Shown here: in pieces, positions 1 to 12,384 of the stretch
Numbering within the stretch: position 1 is the first letter of the stretch
Layout of the letters: each line of letters begins with the position of its first letter
DNA from: Antitrichia curtipendula
Lineage: Eukaryota; Streptophyta; Bryopsida; Hypnales; Leucodontaceae
Length of the DNA: 64,000 nt
Direction: 5' to 3'
NCBI GenBank assembly: GCA_951230915.1
Contig: OX579638.1
Span: 10,186,696-10,250,695 of the forward strand
Notes under the pieces: generated by a model
Database searches by the model: none
Seen by the model: only the letters and a program-made list of their open reading frames with translations
What the model was told of the DNA's origin: nothing
Position numbers and translations under genes: made by a program

Positions 1-769
1 TGCTGAGCTCAATTAATTAAAAATTAAAAATTAAAAAATTAAAAAATTAATTAAATTAATTATTAAGTTTTCAACCCCCCACTTTATAAATTTCAGGGGA
101 GGGTGGGGTGACAATTGATATGGGACAAATCCCATGGTATTTCGTATCCGTATCCGAATCTGTATAATACATATCATATCATGTATCCGTACTGTATTCC
201 GTATTCATATCAATATTCGTACTAGTATCCATATCCATGTCAATATCCGTATCCATGTCAATATCCGTATCTGTACTTTTTAATTTTTTAAGATCAATGG
301 TGTGGGAGGGGGGAGGAGAATTTTTTTTTTAATTGACGGCTCTCATTTTTTAGCACACTGAGGGGGGGGCGGTATGAACACACACAACTCAACCAGCCTC
401 TTTTCACTGGATTGTGACACACTATCATACAATGACAATGAGTTCAAAACAAGTTTTCATTATTTATTATGTGTTTTAACACACACACACCAATGTCATA
501 AATTTTCATTTTCATTTAAATTATTATTTGTTAAAATCTCCCCCCCCCCTCTACCACCACTTCTACTTGTGTTTCCCAGAAAGTAGTTCCAGTGCAATCA
601 ACATGGGATATATTTGTATTAAAATTCTATAATTGTACCAATATCGAGGCTTATACATGTATATGTATCCATATCCATATTCTATATCTATATTTGGACA
701 GCCAAGATCGCCTATTCGACATCCACAACTTTGGAACATCATGTTTGCTTCTTTTGAGCTCATTGTCAT
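1..769. repeat. AT-rich flank with (A)TATCCGTATCC-type minisatellite
   Basis: No gene is supported here. Bases 1-65 are AATTAATTAAA-rich. From about 138 to 275 there is an irregular tandem array of CGTATCC/ATATCCRTATC units, and a related stretch (GTATCCATATCCATATTC) recurs near 665-690. G-runs and C-runs occur at 305-370 and 540-550. Short open frames in this stretch have no recognisable content and overlap the simple repeats. Confidence 0.6.
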
Positions 770-2245
770 TGTCATGCCTTTGGTCATTGTACATACTTTC
801 ACAATTTTTTTACAAATCAAATTAAAGGACAACAAATCAAATGATATTTTACGTGTATTTGGTCAACTAATTTTGGAAATAATAAAATGAAAAATTTAAG
901 TGGATTCAACAAAACATATACCTTTTCATTGCATGTTGTCCCTAAAGTAGACTATCATTGTCCTTTGAGATGCTAAGATAGAAACACCCTTATTTGATCA
1001 TTTAAGTGATTTTACGACATATGGTGAGCACTATGAGGGGATGCATATTTTTCTTTTGTAGAAGGATAGGAAATATAGGAACAACAATCTTTTAATAATT
1101 TTATTTTCAAAATTGAACTTATTGTATTTTTTGGAAGCCCGAAAGTAATTTGAGCCTCAAGACAATGACTAGAGTCTTCCAATTTTGATCCTTTCAAAAC
1201 TAGTTTCCCGCTCACTACTTCCTACCTTCTTCCTCACTACTTTGGAACATGTGTCATCACCTAATTAGTTCCAATCTTGAAAAGGAGGAAAAAAAAAGCA
1301 TTCCGAGCTTTGTTTAGAAATTTGTTCCAGCCATGGTTGGAAATAGCTATATGCTATAGATTAGGTATGAGATCCTAGTTGGATATAGGTGTTTCTATTT
1401 TACTATGCCTCTTTGAATTCCCTCCAAATATTGCAACGGTAATCCAAAAGCATCCCTCACGATTGTGGAATAAGGGGTTAACATTTTTGCCATTTGTAGA
1501 ACCTATATTTTTTCAATCTTAGCTAGCCTTATACAAACTTTAATATAGTTTCACTCCATTTGGCGGATATGTAGCAAAGTAGACTATGCAATTAAGTTTT
1601 GTACCCCATTTGTTCCAAATTTCAATACTTAGTTCCAAATAGATTATAGGACTAAGTTTTTGAGCTTTCGGGAATTTGCCTAAATTAAACAAATATTTGA
1701 AGTTTGATAAGTTTTATCAACTGTTTTTGAAATGAAAGTGCACAACTATAAACTAGACGTGTAATAGATGATTTTGAAAAAGAAAATACAATGATATTAC
1801 ATATGAATTTTGATCATAAATAGGTTTAAAACTTGAAAGTGAATTGAAGTCCTTAAATCTTCTTTTTACATGCTTATTATAGAATTATGGTCATGAATAA
1901 AATAAACAATTAAAAAATGTATCATATTCAACCGCAATTCATTTACAGCTTTTCAAAATCAACCCTAAATACTTTTTAAATGAATTTCCATTCATTTACC
2001 TCAATGTATTTGAATCCCTTCTCCAAGAACCTTAACACTAGAAAATTAAGAATTTGCACTGAACACCTAAAAAAATATTGAATAGAAAAATAAAAATCAT
2101 TTTTCAATTCAAATTTCAATTCAAATGCTATACACAGATTTCAAAGGCATATACCAAAAGTAGAAAGTACTAAAAATAGGCATTTGATAAGATTTTAATT
2201 AATTTCAAGATATTGTGGATGGTGCCTTGGACATCTAGGGATTAA
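770..2245 (-). repeat. Repeat X, left inverted copy
   Basis: This stretch is the reverse complement of the sequence to the right of both TFIIA units (about 9063-10170 and 25150-26230). Clear anchors are TTTTCATTGCATGTTGTCCC near 928-945, which matches GGGACAACATGCAATGAAAA near 9967 and 26047, and the AAAGGCATATACCAAAAGTA segment near 2142. With repeat A it forms the outer left arm of a large palindrome around TFIIA copy 1. It is interrupted by a 425-bp insertion at 976-1400. No coding content was seen. Confidence 0.75.
976..1400. mobile_element. TA-flanked MITE inserted in repeat X
   Basis: The ends are AGATAGAAACACCC on the left and GGTGTTTCTATTT on the right, which are inverted copies. The element is flanked by TA at 974-975 and 1401-1402. 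The homologous sites near 26010 and 9927 (read in reverse) are continuous across this point (GGGATGCTACTATGCC and GGGATGCCACTATGC), so both are empty sites. TA duplication with short TIRs suggests a Tc1/mariner (Stowaway-like) non-autonomous element. It has no ORF of note. Confidence 0.75.
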
Positions 2246-2945
2246 GAGACCCCGCACCAAATACCGTGCCACCGCAAATAGCATGGCCACCGAGTCCAAT
2301 TTCACGAGGGGAGAGACTCACCGACGTTTCCGCTTTTGGGTACATCCACCGGCTATGTCCCCAGAACCTGCGAATTGCGTTGCCCTCGCAGTTTCCTCAC
2401 TTCGACCTGCACAATTCCTACCGACGCTTTGCGGTTCCCTTGGCTCCCTTCTGCGCAGAAAACACATGCTGATGCTGGCATTGCACGGTGGAGGCGAAAT
2501 TCTGTAAGTTTTCGCAATAGGGTTTGGTTTCAATTGGTGGACACTCGCATGTCCGGAAGTTTTGGGTTTTGGAATCAGCTCTTCCTTCTTTAGGGTTTGT
2601 TTAGCAGCAGGCACACTCAATTGCACATTCGGAACCGGAGAGATGATATGGTGAAGAATTTTTGATAATCCGCTCTTTCCCCTTTCTGTGAAGGCGATAT
2701 CGCTTTTCTTTTCTTCGATGGAGTGGTCGGTAATGTGGTCACTTATCAAAGAAGAGGCATTAGGTGAAGAGCTGTATTCCATCAGGTCCCGTGTGTAATG
2801 TGGTGCATGTGGTGAGTATTCTGATTTTTGTGAGTTAATTTCGATCTATTGCAGGTGTGGTCGAGAAGCTCTGCTCCTTGCTGAAGAAGGAAGACGACTG
2901 CTAGTCGGAGGTGACGAAGCTGTAATTCATCGAATTGGGAGGAGA
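2246..2945 (+). repeat. Repeat A, unit 1 left (promoter side of TFIIA copy 1)
   Basis: This roughly 0.7-kb block recurs four times: here, inverted at 8365-9062, direct at 18295-18945 and inverted at about 24375-25040. Homology runs from the sequence around the CCAATTTCACGA motif to AATTGGGAGGAGAA. It contains splice-like TTCTGTAAGTTTTCGC, AGGGTTTGGTTT and AGGGTTTGTTTAG motifs, so it may include promoter and 5'-UTR sequence of the TFIIA gene. Open frames within it (for example at 2318-2782 on the minus strand) recur in all copies but are compositionally unconvincing. Confidence 0.8.
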
Positions 2946-3519
2946 ACAAGTGCGCTTGTTGTCAAGGATTGAGGTGAGCGCTCCAAGGGTAATCGGGTAT
3001 TCCGAGTCCACACCTTCAAGGGAAATCTGGTCCAAGTCCAGGGCGCTTTCCTTGGAGGGTTTATGGTGCGATTTAGTGATTTAGTTTTTTGGATTCCAGT
3101 GTGAAGAAGAAAGAGGCTTGTGATTTGGAAGTAGCTCTGTGTTGTCGTGTGTTCTAGTTGTGATTATTGAAGAGTGAGTTGCAATGTGAGAGCACTGACT
3201 ATAGGTACTGAGCATTGACTTTTTATTATTCTCTTTCAGGCTCGGGGTTTGAAGGACGTGCTTTGAAGATGCTCAATGCCCCCCAGGCATTGAGCGCTTG
3301 ACAAGTTGGGCGGCGCCTTTGACCTAATTTTGGTGCCATTTCTGAGGTGTCGATCTTTAAATCGAATAACAACCGCAGAAGGGTATTCTACGTCGAGTAT
3401 CGTCGTGGATTTATTTTTCCCGTACCACACGGAATGGTCTAGCATTTCCTTCTCGATGCTGTGAAGTGACTTCGCATTTCCTTCCTGTGAGCCTAGGAAA
3501 CCCTAGTCGTCTAGTCCAG
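2946..3519 (+). promoter_or_regulatory. 5' leader region of TFIIA copy 1
   Basis: Sequence unique to the promoter side of the gene, also found in reverse at about 23794-24375 upstream of copy 2. It contains a likely 5'-UTR intron acceptor (TTATTCTCTTTCAG at about 3225-3239) and no start codon in frame with the gene that is shared by both copies. I infer promoter/UTR function from position only. Confidence 0.5.
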
Positions 3520-6500
3520 ATGGCGAACACGAAGCAACTTGCGAAAGAGAAGGAAATGGCAATGAGTGTATCTAATGTGTACCTCCACGTCGTTGAGGAC
3601 GTGATCAACAATGTGCGTACTGACTTCCAGAGCGAAGGAGTAGATGATAATGTTTTGAATGAGCTCCAATCGGTAAGCAACTTTCTCCTCTGGTTTGGAC
3701 TTGTTTGTGGAGCTTAGCCGTAATGAATATGAAAAATGCTCTGCAAGTAACGACTTCGGGAAGTTTTTGTTGTTTCTTTTAACGTAGTTTTTGCCCAAGA
3801 CCTGCATGGATCTTCATTAATTCCAGTGATATTAAATTTGGCCTCATCTGCATTATGTTATTCACAACATGATCAGTTTTGTCATATTAAAACCATGATC
3901 TTTTGGTCCTTTAGGAGTTCAGTGTGTAACGTCTTAGGCACTTTTTGTTATGATGCTGTGCATTCTCCCAAGTTTCGCATGTAATATGCATGCGCATACT
4001 TTTTTAACAATCCGCTGATGTGAAGAGTGATGTCTTGATTCCGATGTTTTCGATCAGCTTTGGGAGCTGAAGTTGGTGCAGTCAGGTGCAATTCAGGAAG
4101 CCTCTGGTCACGAAGCCCCTGCAAACCCAGTAGCCAAACCGATATCTCAAGCAGTTGCTACTCCTGTACACGATTTGAATGAACCTTATGTGGCCAGCGA
4201 GGAATACGAGGCTCCACCCAATGATATGACTTTCTCAAGGGTATGGTTGTTTCTTAACCAGTTTGTGTTTTTCACTGAAGACAAAGCCTGAAAATGCGGC
4301 CTGCATGTCAATTCAGGGATGCCATTCCATGCTTGTATTGACCAATGTCAGCTCTTTGGCATATTGTTATATGTTCCCTTTCGCAGGTGTCTGCGCCAAC
4401 TAGTTCTCGGGAGCCTGTGATGTTTCAGTACATGCCTCCAGGCCCCAGCGAGGAGTCCTTGCAGCTCAACTCTGGTCATCATCATGCTCCTCGGATGGCC
4501 AATGGAACGCCGAGTACATACATGGTACTTTTATAGGAGATTTCTATTTTGCATGTCGTATTGTTTGGTGACGTGGGTTCTGTTATAGCAGATTTTAGTT
4601 TTAAAGTTGTGGACTTCAGGTCAGCCGTGTCGTTTAATTCGCTTCGTAGACGCCTGATCGCTCTTTGGATGATTTTTTCGTTGGAATGCCATTTTTTCAT
4701 CCTTTCTGAAAGTGTGCTTGTTGCATGATTTACGAGCTTGATAGAATGTCTTCCATTCCAAGGCATCTTACAGCTTGATCTGTGTTGTTGGTTTCAGCAA
4801 CAACCAGCATCCTGGCTGAATCATAAACATCGTGGAGTTGAACTGAATATGAATGAAAGTGAGTTGCTGTGCTTTCAGTGATGTTTTCAATTCCAACTTT
4901 CGTGTTTTGGAAGCCACCCGATCGCACTTGCCATTTTTTTTTTCTGGGTTTGTGCCTGGTTGTAATTGTAGTAGCTATAGGAAAAGCGAGGTCCCTGAAT
5001 CTTTTAGTGTTGGAAGATCTGTGTTTTGGTGAAGCTCAAGAGGATTGTTCATCGACTGTTTTGTTGTTAATTTCTGTCCTTCGCTGCTTCTTCTTGCTGT
5101 ATCGAACTTGTTTTTATCTTGCTTCAGCATATGAGGAAAGGGAAGAAGGAGACAACGGTCTAGCACAGATCCCTGTTTCAGCACAAGTCGCGCCTCCTAT
5201 TACCAAGGTATTTCCTGATTCTACTAGGTGCTTTTCCTCTCCGTCACATTGGTTGCAATGGATTTGTATTTTTTTTGAAGAAGGCAACCACGGAATGCTG
5301 TCTGATTCTCGTCACTGCCTTGGAGCAGGATTTTCTGACTATATCTACTGGCAAGAGGAAACATGATGAAATAAGCTCTGGGTACTTTATCCCACAACGA
5401 GATGGTGCAGACGATGAATTGTCTACATCGATGGGCGAGAGTTCTCAAATCGTGGTTAGTTCCGCGAGAAAAGTCCTTCTGTCAGAAGTAATCGATGTCT
5501 GCTACGGATATGCCGTTGCCTTCAACTGTGTTAGTAGGATACGATGGCTCCGAAGTGAACATGTCCGCCTTCCAGTCGTGATTCTTATCTTCTCTTTTGG
5601 ACTTCCCAGATTTGCATGATCTGCTTCACGACTGTCAGCCAAAGATTGATATGGAGTTCAGAAACTCGTTAGCCTTGGTTCCTCATGCCCCTATTTGATA
5701 ATACCACTCTTTGTCCCACTCTGCTCAGGATCCCGGAGCAGTTGCAAGCTGGGTGACAGAGAGAAGTGTTGCCAGAAATGAAGATTTACGCTTGTCAGTG
5801 CAACACCGACAGAGTGCAGATGCTGCAATTGAGCGGATGATACACGCTAAGTTTTTGCAGGGTTTGTCAGTTGTTCCCCAACTGGATGGCATTGATGACG
5901 AGTACGATGATGTGGGTGTCTTGCCTCTCGATTCTTTTGTTGATGTTGAAAGGAGACTAGGACCACCTTGTCCGTTTTGTTTTATTCTTAATGGTGCTAA
6001 TATCGGGTCTCCTATTCTTTTTAGCAGTTTTGAGTGGTCCTCTAGATACTCCCTTTTGTTCGATTTTCTTTGGGTTCTGACGAACTGATGTGATGTTCTT
6101 CATCAAGTCCTCTGATCTAAATTTTCGAATTACGAAAGTGGAGATCAAACACGAATGACCTCAAGTGGTGCACATTTGTGTTTGGTCCCTTCTTTTTGCA
6201 ATGTTGTGACCTAACGCAAGACAACCCAATGTGATTAGATTGCGTGCTATCATGCCTGATTGTCATTCCAATCAGAATACAGGTTGGATAAGAACTCCAA
6301 TGCAATTTAGAATAAGAAAAAAACCTGGTGCCAAGTAGCGGTGACGTTTTATGACTTTTAGGATATCTCTAATATGATCAATTGAATTGGTCTTATGAAA
6401 TCCCCGACTCCTTCGTCCTTTAGGAGTTGAGAACCCCCTTACCTGTGATTAGAGGTACCTTTTCTTTTCTTCTTTCTGTTTAACAAAATACTTGTGTTCG

Positions 6501-7689
6501 ATGCTGTTGTGTCAGGCTGTAGCCGAGGACTACAACGAGCCTGAGGAGGACGGTGAGAAACTGACCTGTCCTTTCTGGTCCTCGATACCTGACCCTTTAG
6601 ATCTCTTTCTAGTTCCTTCTAGCCATGACAGTTGTAGACTACTTCGTATTGTCACATGCCAGAAGAAAGTTCATTGACATTCAACATGTGTAGCAGACAA
6701 CGCGCCACCTAGCGCTACCACGCCAGCGGCAACTGTTGAGCCACCCGAGTCGGAGGGCTCTGAACCGCCTTTAAATGAAGATGATGACGACGACGATGTT
6801 GATGAAGCTGATAATGGTGATGAAGAACCGGCCACCAACCATTTAGTGCTTGCTCAGTTTGATAAGGTCAGTCAGTAGTAACCTTCCTTGTTTCTGTGAG
6901 TGTTGTTGGAGTAATAAGAGTTGGAAGCATGTTCCATTTAATCTTCTTGAAGTCATTTTACTCCTCCGGAGTCGGCATCTTTTCAAAATCTTGGATTTGG
7001 AAGTACACATTGAGATGAAATTTATATCATATTGTGCGCAGGTTACGAGGTCAAAGAACAAGTGGAAGTGTACCTTGAAGGATGGCATCATGCATTTGAA
7101 TAATCGTGACATTCTCTTTGTAAAGGTGGGCATTCTGGGACAGCGACTTTCAACTCTAAACCCTGCTGAGTGGGTTTTACTGGTCGTTTTCCAGTATGTT
7201 TTGCTGGTTTAATCTTGATTGATGATAGCATACTGGTTTTGCTTTTCAGTCGCTGGTTAACAATTTGTTAGCTCAGGTTGAGGTAAAACGCCCCCTCCTC
7301 TCGGATGATTTTGAAATGCTGATAGTCCAATGCTGGGTTTGTAATTTTGTATGAGTTCGGCAAGATCATAACGAGATTTGGTGAAGGGTGCACCACTCCT
7401 ACGATTATGAAATTGAGACTTTCCTTCACCCCTAGTACCCAAATGGCCAATTGTGTCTGGTTGAGTATCTTTAGGAGAGAAATGAACCATTTGCGAAATC
7501 TCAAGGACGGTAGCGAACTATATCAACTGAAAGGTCTTTTGTGGAGTCACTATATTTGCCCAAGAGCATCCGAAGTGGAATTTCTCTTTTAGTTCAGGCA
7601 GTACGAAGTTTACGTGTTGCAGAATTCCCCAAGTCCCTGACGTGTGTTCTTCTCGTTTCTGACAGGCAACTGGGGAGTTTGAATTTTGA
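3520..7689 (+). CDS. TFIIA-L: Transcription initiation factor IIA large subunit, copy 1
   Basis: Eleven exons: 3520-3672, 4058-4240, 4387-4524, 4798-4858, 5128-5207, 5329-5454, 5729-5911, 6516-6552, 6697-6866, 7042-7125, 7666-7689. All phases fit, giving 412 aa ending in TGA, close to the usual 375-400 aa. TFIIA joins TBP on the TATA box in the RNA polymerase II preinitiation complex. The N-terminus (residues about 20-60) has the TFIIA four-helix-bundle signature, including VYLHVVEDVI and VLNELQSLWELKLVQSG. A non-conserved linker follows, with KRKHDE...YFIPQRDG at about 211-226 resembling plant TFIIA-L. Then comes an acidic stretch (DDDDDDVDE) and the C-terminal beta-barrel part, including VLAQFDKVTRSKNKWKCTLK, DGIMHLNNRDILFVKATGEF and a final EF. 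The exon 9 acceptor could be 6694 instead of 6697, adding one residue. The gene lies inside a palindrome built from its own promoter repeat. Confidence 0.93.
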
Positions 7690-8364
7690 CTACTATGACA
7701 TTTGGACGATATACACCCTGCTACTGAGGTACCATTGTGATTAGAAAGGCATCTTGATGGGTTCAGGATCACTTTCTAAGCGTAAGAATTCTCGTCGGAT
7801 TGCTCCGTGCTCTGCAATCCATTCTGACGCTCAATTTTCAAGGTACAGAATTGAGAGAGATTGTTGGTGATATGTCATAGTGTGCTGCTTTCCGAGCCGA
7901 GCTTTTATGAAGCATCTACCGTAGCAGTGAGCCTCGTTTGTCAGTAATTATTTGTAGAACAGACGAATTGAAGATCTGCTTTGCCTTGGAGTTTTGAGGA
8001 TGAACTTTGGAAATGAAATCCCTTGACTTTGAGGCGACAAAGTGAGTGCATTGCGATGCTATCTTGATCACTTTTATATAATACTACATATTTTCAAGAG
8101 CTGTTTGAACGAGTGATTCTCTGATCAAGGGCTCTTGTCCAGATAAAATATATAATTGGTCACTCCTGCAGTGTTTGCAAAAGTTTCTACAGATTATTCC
8201 GAGGTTTGCACATGCACAATTTCAATCCGTGCGTGGTGAGTCTTTCCACAGTATTGTCGGTGGCTATCTTGGAGTTCTGTATGTTTCGAGAATATGTGAT
8301 CTGGATTGGGCAATGCAAACAAAGGCCGCTCCCCACCGTGGTTTTCCATCCCACACCCATTTCT
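7690..8364 (+). other. 3' flank of TFIIA copy 1
   Basis: Non-coding sequence downstream of the TGA, repeated in reverse at about 18946-19611. It joins the inverted repeat A at about 8365, where homology to the promoter side begins (CAATTCAGCTTGGTGACCTCC). A canonical poly(A) signal was not identified with confidence. Confidence 0.55.
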
Positions 8365-9062
8365 CCTCCCAATTCAGCTTGGTGACCTCCGACTATCAGT
8401 CGTCTTTCCTTCTTCAGCAAGGAGCAGAGCTTCTCGGCCACACCTGCAATGGATCGAAATCAAGTCACAAGAATCCGAGTACTCACCACATGCACCACAT
8501 TACACACGGCACCTGATGGAATACAGCTCTCCACCTAATGCCTCTTCTTTGTTAAGTGACCACATTATCGATCACTCCATCGAAGAAAAGAAAAGCGATA
8601 TCGCCTTCGCCAGAAAGGGGAAAGAGCGGATTATCAAAAAAATTCTTCAGCATATCATCTCTCCGGTTCCGAATGTGCAATTGAATGTGCGTGCTGCTAA
8701 ACAAACCCTAAAGAAGAAAGAGCTGATTCTTCCAAAACCCAAAACTTCCGGACATGCGAGTGTCCACCAATTCAAACCAAACCCTACTGCGAAAACTTAC
8801 AGAATTTTCGTCTCCACCGTGCAATGCCAGCATCAGCATGTGTTTTCTGCGCAGAAGGGAGCCAAGGGAACCGTAAAGCGTCGGTAGGAATTGTGCAGGT
8901 CGAAGTGAGGAAACTGCGAGGGCAACGCAATTCGCAGGTTCTGGGGACATAGCCGGTGGATGTACCCAAAAGCGGAAACGTCGGTGAGTCTCTCCTCTCG
9001 TGAAATTGGACTCGGTTGCCATGCTATTTGGCAGTGGCACGGTATTTGTTGTGGAGTTTCTT
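8365..9062 (-). repeat. Repeat A, unit 1 right (inverted, 3' side of TFIIA copy 1)
   Basis: This is the reverse complement of 2246-2945, so the TFIIA promoter-side block is also found facing inward at the 3' side of the gene. It shares unit-1-specific states with the left copy (extra GTTGCCCT block; CCC in place of CCA at the position matching 2439). It shares gene-side-specific states with the 3'-side copy at 18295-18945 (GGAAGAATCAGCTCTTTC; GAGACGAAAA). Confidence 0.8.
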
Positions 9063-11156
9063 AACCCCTAAATGTCCAAGGCATCATCTCTTGGTGCCCA
9101 CAAAACTTTGAAAATAAGTAAATTCCTATCCAATTACTGTTTTTAGTATTTTTTGTTCTTGGCATATGCCTTTGACTTTTACATTTAGCACCGAGAATCC
9201 AATTTTGAATTGAAAAATGATTTTTATTTTTCTAGTCAAGATTTTGTGCACAAACTTGCATTGCAAATCTTGATTAGGGCTCTGGAGAAGAGACTCAAGT
9301 CCAATTGGGGTAAATCACATTGGAAATTCTTTTGAAAAATATTTGGGGTTGATTTTGAGAAGTTGTAAATGGATTGTGGTTGAATATGATACATTCTTTA
9401 ATTGCTTATTTTCTTCAATTGACCATAATTCTAGGATTGACATGTAGAAAGAGGATTGAAGGACTTCAATTCACTTTCAAATTTTTAACCTATTCATGAT
9501 GAAAAATATAATCTTCCAATCCATATGTAATATCACTATGTTTTCTTTTTCAAAGTGATCTTTTGCACATCTAATTCATTTAAAAAATAATTGATTAAGC
9601 TTACCAAACTTCAAATATTTGTTAGGTTTAGGCTAATTTCAAGAAGCTCAAAATTTTAGTTCTATAATCTATTTGGAACTAAGTATTGAAATTTGGAACA
9701 AATAAGGTACAAAACTTAATTGCATAGTCTCTTTTGCTATGTTTATACCAAATGGAGTGAAAACTATATTAAAGTTTGCATAAGACTCTAGCTAAGATTG
9801 AAAAGATAAAATTTTGTAAATTCAATGAATACTGCAACATGGGTTCTACAAATGGCAAAAATGTTAATCCCTTTTTCTAGGGATGCTATTGGATTACCAT
9901 TGCAACATTTGAAGGGAATCAAAGGAAGCATAGTGGCATCCCAAAGGACAATGATAGTCTTCCTTAGGGACAACATGCAATGAAAAGGACATGAGGTATA
10001 TATTTTGCTAAAAACACTTAATAAATTCTTTTTTTAATATTATTCCCAAAATTAGTTGACCAAATACACGTAAAATATTATTTGATTTATTGTCCTTTGA
10101 TTTGCTTTGTAAAAGAATTGCCAAACTATGTACGATTAACCAAAGTTATGGCAGTAGGTTATAATAGTGAATATTTATTGAGCAAAAATCACTCAAAAGC
10201 AATACAAATTTTTAAGGGATTATTTATATAATCCTCCTCTTGCAATGGATGAAATTGCTTAATTGCTACAAAATCTTCAAAAAACATTGTCTATTTAGCA
10301 AGAATATATTTGTATTTACTATTTAGATGAATAAATGATTGCAATCTATATCATTCTTGAGTGTTTCATTCATGTCTATGATTATAAACGGTTTCAAATT
10401 CTATTGAAGATAACATTTTGTAGTGTCTCTCAAAACAAAAATAGTCATTTAATAGTCTTTGAGGTGGATGATTAATGTTGTGAAAAACTTAGTTCACCAA
10501 ATTAGTATTCATTGAAGGATTTTACAGATTTTAAATTATATAATACATCAATGAGAAGTAGAAAAAATGATGAACACAAATCAATGATATAGATATGTTA
10601 GAAGACTTCCAATTTTTTAATAATTTTTTAAAGAATCTTATTATAATTAGATTGAACATTTAGGGGAAAAAATCTTAGGACATCCCGTATCCAACCTTTG
10701 CAAACATTTTCATCATTGATCCATCTACCGTAAGTGAAGAGTCAATTCAACAAGAAAGTGTTGAAATTGAATTTCTATATTAGATTTTGAAAGGTCTATG
10801 CGCCCCCCAAACCAATTAGAAGATGACATGTGGTACATTTGACTAAAAAAATACTTATGGCAATTACATTTATTTACTATAATTGATTATTTATGAAGGG
10901 GATTTTCACATTAGAGAGGTAGGAAGGAAGCACATGGATGATAAAGTAGCTAATGTGTCCTACCACTAGCAACAAAATTCTTCCAGAGTTTTTTTGGTGG
11001 AAGTTGCTTTAGCACGGTACTTCTTTAAGAGAATTTTGAGATTTTATATAGCTCATTGAGAAGATAAATTGAACAACAATGGTCCAACAATGCCATACAA
11101 ATTCATCATTAATTTAAAAATATTGAGACACCATTTCAACAAATTTCTAAGAAACT

Positions 11157-12045
11157 TAACCCCTAAAGGACTAAGCTGCGTTTTTTGGTTGTATAGTAAT
11201 TTTGAGTAGGTGTGTGTGACTAGAGATTTCCATATTTTAGGCTGATATTTTAATAGAAAGAGGGGACAAGGAATATCTTTCATATGCACTAAGTTTCATG
11301 ACATTTGGAAATAGGAGTCAAAAATTATAGCCTAGTATGTTGCTTATTTTTGTAACTGGGCAGTTTGGGCAGATCAGAAAAAATCACTTTTTTCAAAAAC
11401 AAAAGTTTAAAATTGATTTTCTAAAGTTATATATATGTGGAAAGCTTTTAATCATTCCATTTTGACCAATGAATCAAAAGTTACAAGAATTTTTTGTTTA
11501 CGGGCAATTATGCATTTCCTACTCTAAAATAAACTTTGAAATCCTTTATCTTACCCAATTTTCAATATTTTTGGACAAAGATAGAATTGTAGGATGAAGA
11601 TATTTTATTACAACATTTAGACCATTGGGATTGGCATTTTTCAATTCTCTACTACTACTTACTTACTATTTCTTTCCTATATGTTGTACAATTCGAAATG
11701 ATTTGAAAATTTTCAAGCATGTAGCCAACTTGTCTAGGAAAAATAATTCAAAGAGGCACCACCATTTTGGTCATTTTTTCATAGAAATGTGAGCTTGTGA
11801 AGCGCAGCTGCCCTACTTTTTGTAGGGCACAAAAAATGATTTTAGTTAATTTGAATGCTTATATCTTGCAATCCATGCAGTGGAAGTGTCTAAAATTTTT
11901 GCCACATGTTTTTGATACTACATAATACAGGATCCTATAGTTAGATATGTCAAAAAAAGTTTTTTTTCAAAAATTTGATACTTGTATTGAAAATGGCAGT
12001 TTTCAAGCATTTTTGGTGAAAATATAGTCATGGAACTTTTGGGAT
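11157..12045. mobile_element. CCCCTAAA-ended repeat element, copy a
   Basis: This block is absent from the paralogous X copy at 25-28 kb, where sequence runs directly from the CCATTTTAGCAAG stretch to CACATTAAAATG. A diverged relative lies inverted at about 58655-59600. Both share a GCAGCTGCCC motif beside a stretch reading ACCATTTTGGTCATTTTTTCATA in this copy, and both have CCCCTAAA at one or both ends. It has no convincing ORF and is probably a non-autonomous DNA transposon. Exact right end and target duplication are uncertain. Confidence 0.5.
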
Positions 12046-12384
12046 TAATAGGGGGCCACCACTTTATTTGTCTGACTTCTTGATGTTGATTTTTTACATT
12101 AAAATGTGTATATAGAATAATTTTCAAATTCAAATAGCTAGAAGTCCAATTGGCTTTTCAATTTCTTACCTTGAATGTGAGTTTTCACATTAAATTGTCT
12201 ATATAGACTATTTTCAATTGTGAGAGGCTAGAAGACCAATTGTCTATTGTCAATACATAATGTGAAGTAATTCTAGTTTATAAAGAATTTGCCCTCATAT
12301 AGGATACATGATGCCAACTCTTCTCAATGGTTAATTCCTTTATCAATGCTCAAGGCCTTTATTAAGTTTCTTAGAGATTATTCA

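Noticed and set aside
4869..5366. 165-aa ORF inside TFIIA copy 1 (and the mirror in copy 2)
   Set aside because: It reads through intron 4 and part of intron 5; only the short exon inside it belongs to TFIIA.
8306..8887. 193-aa plus-strand ORF in repeat A and its partners at 2318-2782 and 18414-18785
   Set aside because: Frames recur because repeat A recurs; ends differ between copies, indels shift the frame, and the orientation is antisense to the promoter side of TFIIA. A real small protein cannot be fully excluded.
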